Shown here: positions 57,087 through 64,000 of the stretch, piece by piece
How the letters are laid out: every line of letters starts with the position of its first letter
Position numbering within the stretch: the first letter of the stretch is position 1
Source of the DNA: Rana temporaria
Taxonomy: Eukaryota > Chordata > Amphibia > Anura > Ranidae
Assembly: GCF_905171775.1 (NCBI RefSeq)
Contig: NC_053489.1
Coordinates: 330,804,089-330,868,088 of the forward strand
Reading direction: 5' to 3'
Length of the DNA: 64,000 bases
Position numbers and translations under genes: made by a program
The notes under the pieces: generated by a model
Databases searched by the model: none
What the model was told of the DNA's origin: nothing
The model's input: only the letters and a program-made list of their open reading frames with translations

Positions 57087-57100
57087 AGGTTGTTGATTTT
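57087..57100. repeat. Target-site duplication of the full-length L1 (left)
   Basis: AGGTTGTTGATTTT is repeated perfectly at 63,932-63,945, fixing the ends of the inserted L1. Confidence 0.9.
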
Positions 57101-57666
57101 ATTTTTTATTTTTTTTCTGTTCAAATTTTTTATTGCAAAAATAAAGAGTACAGAGTAAAAAGAAAATAAACACTTTCCGCTTAAAACAATTGCGGAGATA
57201 CAATGGTATATGGTAGTATTATTGTGTACATACAGAACCGGGAGGACCTCCCGGAATTACTTAACAAAGGATTAAGTGCAACCCAGTGAGAGAAGGTGCT
57301 ATACTAGGGTTATGTGGTAACATAATGGTTAAAGACAAATAAACCTAGGATAACAAAGCACACGTTTCTATACCATAAGGTGACATAGAACAATAATCCG
57401 TACTCAACACATTTAAGGGTAGAGAACTGAAGGCTAATGGGGGGTCACGGGTAACCGTATCACCCTAGTGCATAAGACGGTAGTTCTCAACATAAGGGGG
57501 GGAGCCCAGGAAAACCAGGGCAGGGAAGGGGAGACGTAGAAACGGGAGATGAAAGAAAAGAGGGTGAAAGGAGGAAAAAGTAAAGAAAAGAAAGAAAGCG
57601 TGTGTCGGCGCGGGCGGGTGCACCCCCAGTGGGCCATTGTGTCAGTTAATGAGAACATCACGACAA
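57101..57666 (-). other. 3' UTR of the full-length L1
   Basis: Runs from the ORF2 stop at 57,667 to the A-rich tail. AATAAA appears on the minus strand near 57,130. A purine-rich tract (57,480-57,600 plus strand: GGGGGG, AAAGAAAAG) occupies the middle. No ORF. Confidence 0.75.
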
Positions 57667-60600
57667 TCATGGGAAAGGGAAGGTGGCTACAAAGTCAGGA
57701 GGGAGAAAAAATTCCACCCATGGAGACCATATTTTATCATGCTGTGGGATCCTGTCCAGAACAATTGCTTCGGTCTTGCTGTGTTTAACTTCGGCTATAT
57801 GTAGTTTGGAGGTTTTCCAGGCCTTGGCTATTGTTTGTTTAGCAGCAGTGGTCAGTTGTAATAGGAGGCGAATTTGGGCTCTGGTATAATCACCATTGAT
57901 GTGGTTCAATAAGGCCAAAGCTGGGTCAGGGAGGAGGGTGTCGTGTAAAAGGGTGGAGGCCATAAGGAATATCAGCTTCCAGAACTGTTGTGCAATGGGG
58001 CATGACCACCAGATATGTTCGTGGGTACCCCTTTCTCCACAACCTCGGAAACATACTGGAGAATACAAAGGTGAAAATTTAGCTATCCTAGCCGGGACCA
58101 GGTACCACCGCATGAGGACTTTATAGTTGGCTTCCATGGCCACCACATTCTGTGTGGAGGACTTAGTGCGGGCCCAGATATTTGCCCAGTCCTCTGGTTC
58201 CAGAGCTAATTGTAGGTCCTTGGACCACTGTGCAGCATATAGAGGGAGTTCAGAGGGCGGGGTCGTAAGATGACTGTAGATCCGTGAGATAATGCCGGGA
58301 GCATGTGGATCTGAGTTACATATATTCTCATAGAAGGACATACCATCAAATGAGGAACAAGCACCCACCACTGTACGAGTGAAGTGGGATATTTGGAGGT
58401 AGTGGAAGTATTCGACAGAGGGTAACTGAGCTTGGGACTGGAGCTCTGAAAAAGTTTTCAAAGTGGTTTTATTCATTATATCGCTTATCCGACATATTCC
58501 CGTTTGGGACCAAAACCGGAAGGATTCCGGTTCTACAAAAGCAGGATAAAAAAGTGGGTGGCCAAAAAACGAAAGTAAAGGGGCATGGGGGGAAACTAAA
58601 TGGAAAGGGGAACGTAAAGAGTCCCAAAGTCTGAGCGAGTGACGCGTGACCGGGTTTGTGATGGAGGTGCGGGCCGATGATGGTAACCATAGCAAATTAT
58701 GGACCAATAGGGGAAAAATATCGATGGCTTCCAAACCGACCCATATGGGGATTTCAGTGGATGCATGAAGCAAAGTGATTTGGGCTAGCTGGGAAGCCTG
58801 ATAATAACGAAGAAAATTGGGAATACCAAGTCCCCCGCTAAGCCTGTTGCGGAGAAGAATGGATCTGGAAACCCATGGTTTAATAATGCCCCAAATATAT
58901 TGGAAGACCCGGGATTGAATAACTCTATGATAATATGATGGGACTGCTATCGGGAGGACTCTGTAAAGATAAAGTAATTTAGGGAGCAGGGACATCTTAA
59001 CGACAGCAACTCTGCCCATCCAGGACACACACAGGGGTTTCCAAGATTCTAGTAAAGACGATAGCTGTGTCAACATGGGGAGGTAGTTGGACCGAAAAAG
59101 GAAAGCTGGGTCACCCATCAGCTTTATGCCTAAATATGGCAGGGAGGCAGTGGACCAGGTGAATGGGAAATATTCTTGGAGGTGAGCAACCTCATCATCA
59201 GGGAGAGACACATTGAGAGCCCGCGATTTAGATTGATTAACTTCTAGACCTGAGATTTTAGCAAATTTATCGAGAATTCGTAGTAGACTAGGGAGGATTA
59301 GACGGGGGGAAGTTACAAATAGGAGAGCGTCGTCTGCAAATAGACAAATCTTGTGAGAGGTAGAGGCAATTTCTAGTCCCTTAATTTCAGGGCTGGACCT
59401 AATCAGGGCAGCCAGTGGCTCTATTGCCAAGGCAAAGAGTAGAGGGGATAGGGGGCAGCCTTGCCTAGTGCCCCTACCAATTTGGAAGCTATCAGAGCGG
59501 AACCCCGAGTATTTGACATATGCCTGTGGGTGGCTATAAAGGGAGCCCATCCATTGTAAAAAATGTGGGCCGAAACCCCATCGGGAAAGTATAAAATTTA
59601 GATAGGGCCATGAAACTGTGTCAAAAGCTTTCCTGATGTCGAGAGACAGCAGGTGCATGGGGATTTTACGGCTTCTAGCAACATGTTGAAGCAGGACCAC
59701 TCTACGAATGTTATCGCTAGCTTGGCGGCGGGGAATAAAACCCACCTGGTCTTTGTGTATCATTCCTCCTATGATGGGATTATAATAATCTTGGCTAATA
59801 TCTTGATATCTAAATTGAGTAGCGAGATAGGTCTAAAATTGGACCAGATTGTATTGTCTGAGTTGGGTTTGGGTATCATCGCTATAATGGCTGTCAAAGT
59901 GTCTCGGCCAAACGAATGCTGTTGCAGGATTGCATTGAAGGCTTTAGAGAGAAGTGGGGCCAAGGTAACAACAAATTTTTTATAGTAATTGCTCAAGAGT
60001 CCGTCTGGACCAGGTCTCTTATGAGGCTTAAGGGTTTTTATAGCCGAGATGACCTCCTCTACCGTTATAGATTTATCCAAAAGCTCACGATTGGAGTCCG
60101 ACAAAACTGGCAAGGAGATGTCTTGGAACAAAGCTTCAGCTTCAGCCGATGAGAAAGAAGCTTGGGCCTTGTACAATTCTTCTAGTTTCTGACGGAAAAT
60201 CGCTAAAACCTTAACAGGGTTGCTAGTAAATGAGTTCCTATCCGTACGAAGCCGGATAGGGACATGGGTTTTATCTGGACGGCGGAGGCGTAGTGCCAGG
60301 AAGGTGTCAGGTTTGTTGGCCTTGGTATAAATGGTGTGGGCGGACCTGCGGATGGCCTTATCTGCCGACTCGGCCAGCAACAGGTCCAAGTCCACCTTGG
60401 CCCTTTCCATAGCTATCCTATGGGGCTCAGAGGGGGAGGATTGAAACCGGAGGAAGCATTGATGAAAGTCGTGTTCTCGTTGGGCTAGCTGTAATTTCCT
60501 GTCACGATTTAAGTGGGTCGACACGGAGATACACTTACCCCTAATTACTGGCTTGTGCGCTTCCCACAGGAGAACTGGGGAAATTTCAGGTGTGGAATTG

Positions 60601-61418
60601 TGCTTAAGATATTCTGTCAAGGCAATCTGGATATCAAAACAATAGGACTGGTTAGTAAGGTGTGCTTCATTCATACACCAGGTGCGATCTTTAGAGCGTG
60701 GGATCAAGGACGAGACTGAGGTTAATACTGCACAGTGGTCAGACCAGGTAATAGGCTGGACAGTGGAGCTAAGCAAAATAGGAGAGGAGGCAACCGATAC
60801 AAAAATATGGTCAATCCTAGAAAATGACTTATGGGGGTAAGAATAAAATGTGTAGTTTTTCTTGGTTGGATTACATTCCCGCCATGAGTCAAGTAAGGAG
60901 GCCTGTTGAAGAAGTTTCCGAAAACGCAGAGAGGGAGAGTATTGATCAGGAGCATAAGGGGATTTGTCTAGGTGAGGCTGTAGTATCAGATTCGAGTCAC
61001 CGCATAAGAACAGAGTGCCCTTGCAATGAGAACGTAGGACCTGAAACAGGTGTGAAAAAAAGGGAATTGGGTTGGTATTTGGGGCGTAATAGGAAACAAG
61101 AGTGACCTCTACTTCTTGGAGCAAACCAATCAATATAATGTAGCGGCCTTCAGGGTCTTTTATTTCTGAGGTCACTGTAAAGGGGAGTGAGTGATGTAGG
61201 GCAATAAGGACACCTCAGTGTTTTGTACTAGCTGAGGCAGTAAACACCTGAGGGTATTTAGGGCTAAAATATTTTGGAGTATTGCGGTCAGAAAACTTAG
61301 TTTCCTGGAGGGCCACTATGTCAGCCTTCAAGGAGGCAAATGTTTGAAACGCCTTAACTCTCTTGTTTGAAGAATTCAGGCCCTTGACATTCAGGGAAAG
61401 AACATTCAGGGGGGCCAT
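57667..61418 (-). pseudogene. L1 ORF2: endonuclease, reverse transcriptase, C-terminal Cys/His domain
   Basis: ORF2 protein nicks the target and copies the LINE RNA at the nick. N-terminal endonuclease: MAPLNVLSLNVKGLN and VALQETK (61,418-61,215), then an in-frame TGA after ASTKH, then in the same frame EGRYIILIGL, VSYYAPN, LCGDSNLI, SRIDHIFVS and ITWSDHCAVL, the full endonuclease motif order. Linker and early RT motifs follow (KRPGPDGLLSNYYKKF, MIPKPNSD, FRPISLLNLDIKILAKI). Around 59,766 a small deletion shifts the frame. The 698-codon remainder holds KDQVGFIPRRQASDN, LSLDIRKAFDTVSW, GTRQGCPLSPLLF, FADD at 59,329-59,340 and LPYLGIKL. The C-terminus has a C-x3-C-x7-H-x4-C motif (CFRGCG...HIWWSC) and ends FVATFPFP. 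Intact ORF2 would be about 1,250 residues. One stop and one indel separate this copy from an open frame, and catalytic residues look preserved. Confidence 0.93.
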
Positions 61419-62691
61419 TTAAGGCTGAGAAGATTACTATACTGAGGCCTCACCAGGGGACCCCGACCACGCCGACAGGAGAAGAGAAGAAAGAAGAGAG
61501 TAGAAAGGTGAGACAAGGAGGAGGAAGAAAGGGAAGGGGAGGGTTCGTAGGGCAAACCAGTAAACATCAGGAAGGGTGAGAGTCAAACTCTGTCGCCCGA
61601 CCAAATAGTGCTCCGATCACCGGCCAGCCAGCCAGCACGGGGGTGGGTGCACCGTAGAAAGGGGGAGCAATGACTGCTCTCCGCCACAAACGGGGGATAT
61701 AAAGATTGCGTTTCATATGAATACGTGAAAGGAATAACATACAGTAACTTTAAAACAAGCATATTCCTAACAACAAAAAGTAAAAAACATAAATGATAAC
61801 TTACGTAACGTTTTCAGACAAAACCGAGGGTGTGTTTGGTTAACACTTGCAGTGTATATAGCGTCGTATAACAGAGGATAAGTACCTGGTCCTAGACCTG
61901 GGTATTAAAATACCCCATTCTCTCAGGGGGACACTCAAGGGTGTAGCGGGGTAGGGAAGGGAGCATGGGCGAGGGAGGGTAAGGGAAGGTAAAGGAGGGT
62001 ATGGGATTTTGGGGGCTGGGAGAGGATCTAGGGAAGGTTAAGGTAAGTCGGGAAGGGTGGGGAAAGGAGGGTGGGAGGGGGAAGCATTATTCATGAGACA
62101 TAAGTCCCGTGGGGGGACATAATGTAGAGCACATAGTAGGAACCAGAAGGTTCCTGATGGTGAACCAAACAATCAATAATAACTTTAAGACTGGAACTAT
62201 ACCTATGGTAATAGGGTTGTATTTGTAACACACATAATGTATAGGTATAGCTTAAAATGAACCTGGTAGGTGAGTGCAAAAATGTGTCATACTCACTCCA
62301 GGCCACAAAAAGTCGCGGCCCGAGGCGAGCAGACTCAAAACTAAATGGGGAACATGCCTGAATATATATGTATATATAACAAAAAAAAGAAAAAAAAGAA
62401 AAAATGGTAGATAGCAAAAAAATAGAGGACTGGACCTGAGCAACCCCTGCAGGTTCCACAGGATTGTAGTAGCCTCTCTCCGGGAGAATGGAGTGGAGAA
62501 CCAATGCTGGCAGACTCTCCTAGCTTCAGCTTGATCTTCCACAAGTGGAACAGTGCAGGGCAACAAACATCATCTGAATATTAGTTCAGTTCGGCACTGG
62601 GGAAGAAAACAAGATACAATGAAAAAAAAAGGGAAAAGGAAGGGGAGACCTGCAAGAAAAAAAAAAAAAAATGAAGTTTAAACAAGCCTCT
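61419..62691 (-). other. Inter-ORF region of the full-length L1
   Basis: 1.27 kb between ORF1 and ORF2, larger than the tens of bases in mammalian L1 but comparable to the roughly 700 bp spacing in the copy at 23.9-24.6 kb. It includes an AT-rich run near 62,370-62,405 and a striking G-rich plus-strand tract at about 61,935-62,090. The overlapping frames at 62,091-62,566 have no domain. Confidence 0.7.
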
Positions 62692-63778
62692 TCAGCGAGG
62701 CGAATACAATTGACGGTCAGGAGCTCCATCTCTATGCGAGCGAGCAGGGGTCCCCTTGAGGACTGAGGAGGGACCCTGCTGTGCTCTCCTCGGGGTGAAG
62801 GAGTACGGATGAGTGGCATCACGGGCAGGGGTGCGGGGCAAGTTAGTCTCTGATGACTGAGCAGGGACGGCGAGGTGGAGGGATTCCAAGAGGCGCTGCA
62901 AGTATTCAGGCGACGTGCAGGAGTGTTGTTGGCCTTGATGGGTGAATTGCAGGGCGAAGGGAAATCGCCAAGTGTACTTCAAGTAATGCTGGATGAGAAC
63001 CTGCAGCTGGGGTTTCATCGCCCGTCTCCTAGTGATGGTGAGGGGAGCCAGATCAGAGAAGAGCTGATAGGTATGGCCCTGGAACAGGAGGGTATCCTTG
63101 TTCCGTGCAGCAGCAAGCAATTGTTCCTTCGTGCGAAAGAAATGCAGCTTGATGATAATGTCCCGGGGGGGGGCCATCTTGTTGGCGGCGGGTTAGGGCC
63201 CTATGGATCCTATCGAACTCCAGGCGTTCAATTGGGATGGAGGGTGTAAGCTCTTGGAACAAGGCTGTAGAGAAAGATTGCAGGTCATCTACAGTTTCAG
63301 GGATGTTGCGGATACGCAAATTGGACCTGCGCGAGCGGTTCTCGGCGTCCTCCAAACGAGAGAGAAGTGCGGCGTTCTCCTCACGGAGAGCCGCCTGCTC
63401 TTGGGCCTGTTCCTGGAGAGTAAGTTCAATGTCATCCACCCGAGATTCGAGGTCTGATGTACGTTGACCAAGCTCTCTGATTTCCCGGGACAGCCTATTG
63501 GTGATCTGATCCGAGGTGGTTTTGAGCGCTTTGTGAAGCATGGCCTCCATATATTTAAAGAAGTCCCCTTGTGACATACCTGATGGCGGTATAGTAGATG
63601 ATTCACCGGGGTGTGCTTCGATGTCTTCATCGTCCTCACTTTCAGCACGGGTGGATCTGTCTGGTGAGGCCGATAGCTGCTTAGCCAAGGCCTTCGCCGC
63701 CATCTTGGACGAGGCGCGGGCCAAGGCCTCCTTAATGGGTTTAGGCTTCGTTTTGCCTCGATGTCCGGTCAGGACCAT
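62692..63778 (-). pseudogene. L1 ORF1: coiled-coil RNA-binding protein, one frameshift
   Basis: The ATG at 63,778 opens MVLTGHRGKTKPKPIKEA, a basic N-terminus. A coiled coil follows at roughly residues 85-150 (TNRLSREIRELGQRTSDLES, LTLQEQAQEQAALREENAAL), then RSRRSNLRIRNIPE, the RRM-like domain start, and IERLEFDRIHRALTRRQQ. A run of nine C on the minus strand (63,164-63,172) shifts the frame. The second frame, 62,692-63,177, carries RDIIIKLHFFRTKEQLLAAA, QLFSDLAPLTI and TWRFPFALQF, the C-terminal domain. The tail is Ser/Pro/Arg-rich. A run of eight would keep one frame, so the lesion is a single base in a homopolymer and could be real decay or a sequencing or assembly error. Intact length would be about 360 residues. 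Confidence 0.92.
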
Positions 63779-63931
63779 TCCGGGAGGTGCCTGGTGATTA
63801 CCGGAGAGGAGTGATGGGAAGAATGGGGTTGCTGGGCGGTCCAGATCGTTAGTCAGAGCCCGTTGTAGTGGCGGGGAGTGCGGAGCTCTAGAAGGACACG
63901 TCTTCCATCACGAGCTTCGCGCATGCGCCAC
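63779..63931 (-). promoter_or_regulatory. Short 5' UTR of the full-length L1
   Basis: About 150 bp upstream of the ORF1 ATG on the minus strand, GC-richer than the host, starting near CTGTGGCGCATGCGCGAAGC. LINE 5' UTRs carry internal promoters. The CGCATGCGC palindrome close to the start is similar to an NRF1-type site (GCGCATGCGC), but activity is not shown. Confidence 0.55.
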
Positions 63932-63945
63932 AGGTTGTTGATTTT
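63932..63945. repeat. Target-site duplication of the full-length L1 (right)
   Basis: A perfect match of AGGTTGTTGATTTT with 57,087-57,100. Confidence 0.9.
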
Positions 63946-64000
63946 TTAATGTTCTAGCTAATGTTTTCCCTGTTTTATTCCCATATTGATACCACTGTAT
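63946..64000 (-). pseudogene. Old LINE continues beyond the insertion
   Basis: Minus-strand reading IQWYQYGNKTGKTLARTLKN matches the linker at 56,880-56,965 with one residue changed. This is the next unit of the 200-bp tandem duplication in the old LINE. It runs off the window edge. Confidence 0.85.

Larger units (their letters stand above)
54961..57100 (-). mobile_element. Old L1-like LINE, interrupted
   Basis: A minus-strand LINE remnant that resumes at 63,946 beyond the younger L1 and runs off the window. It carries RT-domain sequence only. Two later insertions break it: the SINE at 55,239-55,775 and the full-length L1 at 57,101-63,931. A 200-bp tandem duplication lies at its upstream end (56,887-57,086, with the next unit beginning at 57,087). 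Confidence 0.9.
57101..63931 (-). mobile_element. Full-length L1-like LINE
   Basis: 6,831 bp between perfect 14-bp target duplications. On the minus strand: 5' UTR of about 150 bp with CpGs, ORF1 (63,778-62,692), a 1.27-kb inter-ORF region, ORF2 (61,418-57,667), a 3' UTR of about 560 bp with a poly(A) signal and an A-rich tail at 57,101-57,118. Full-length copies are rare because most LINE insertions are 5'-truncated. Lesions seen: a frameshift in a nine-base homopolymer in ORF1, one stop in the endonuclease and a small deletion in ORF2 near 59,766. The rest of both frames is open. Confidence 0.93.

Noticed and set aside
62091..62566. Frames of 67-137 codons in the L1 inter-ORF region considered as a third L1 gene
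   Set aside because: Three overlapping frames, none with a domain or conserved start; Phe/Tyr-rich stretches come from an AT-rich tract.

Overview
This window looks like repeat-rich, gene-poor nuclear DNA of a vertebrate, most probably a neobatrachian frog of the ranid group. The basis is the mixture of L1/Tx1-like LINEs, a CR1 LINE and dense families of short inverted-repeat DNA elements. One of these families has TTAACCACTTC ends and an interior that I associate from memory with ranid sequence; no search was run. I found no host protein-coding exon, no rRNA and no stand-alone tRNA gene. Nearly every long open frame is retrotransposon coding sequence or an accidental frame inside a repeat.

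Layout. 1-3.4 kb: AT-rich intergenic DNA with repeat remnants. 3.4-7.7 kb: a 5'-truncated L1-like LINE on the plus strand with a 22-bp target-site duplication, then an L1 3' piece on the minus strand. 7.7-13 kb: foldback and MITE-type elements, with a minisatellite inside one of them. 13-21 kb: two islands of apparently unique AT-rich DNA among MITEs with 3-bp TTA/TAA duplications, one nested inside another. 21-26 kb: pieces of minus-strand L1, including an almost readable ORF1 and an endonuclease split by a MITE. 26-31 kb: TTAA-flanked MITEs and a CR1 LINE. 31-33 kb: a hAT MITE followed by unique DNA carrying paired octamer motifs. 33-38 kb: an LTR, a Tc1/mariner-type palindromic element, a minus-strand LTR with a polypurine tract, and a 420-bp tandem duplication. 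39-46 kb: pyrimidine-rich and GGCACTGAT-type minisatellites, a 294-bp direct duplication and more MITEs. 46-54.5 kb: MITEs, an L1 3' fragment split by a MITE and a complete 1.3-kb TTAACCACTTC element.

54.9-64 kb is a nest of retrotransposons. An old minus-strand L1, whose RT active site reads YADY, was interrupted by a tRNA-derived SINE with a 40-base tail and by a full-length 6.8-kb minus-strand L1 (57,101-63,931) bounded by a perfect 14-bp duplication. That L1 has recognisable ORF1 and ORF2. ORF2 has an APE-type endonuclease, an RT with an intact FADD motif and a C-terminal Cys/His motif. Only three lesions were spotted: a frameshift in a run of nine G, one in-frame stop and one small deletion. 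It is the closest thing to an active gene system here.

Autonomous LINEs supply the RT that SINEs use in trans. The many non-autonomous DNA elements carry terminal repeats and target duplications but no transposase, so they would have been mobilised by enzymes encoded elsewhere. I did not find a convincing new biological system. The most useful leads are the perfect hairpins found in all three completely delimited TTAACCACTT-type elements, the octamer cluster near 33 kb, and the near-intact L1.
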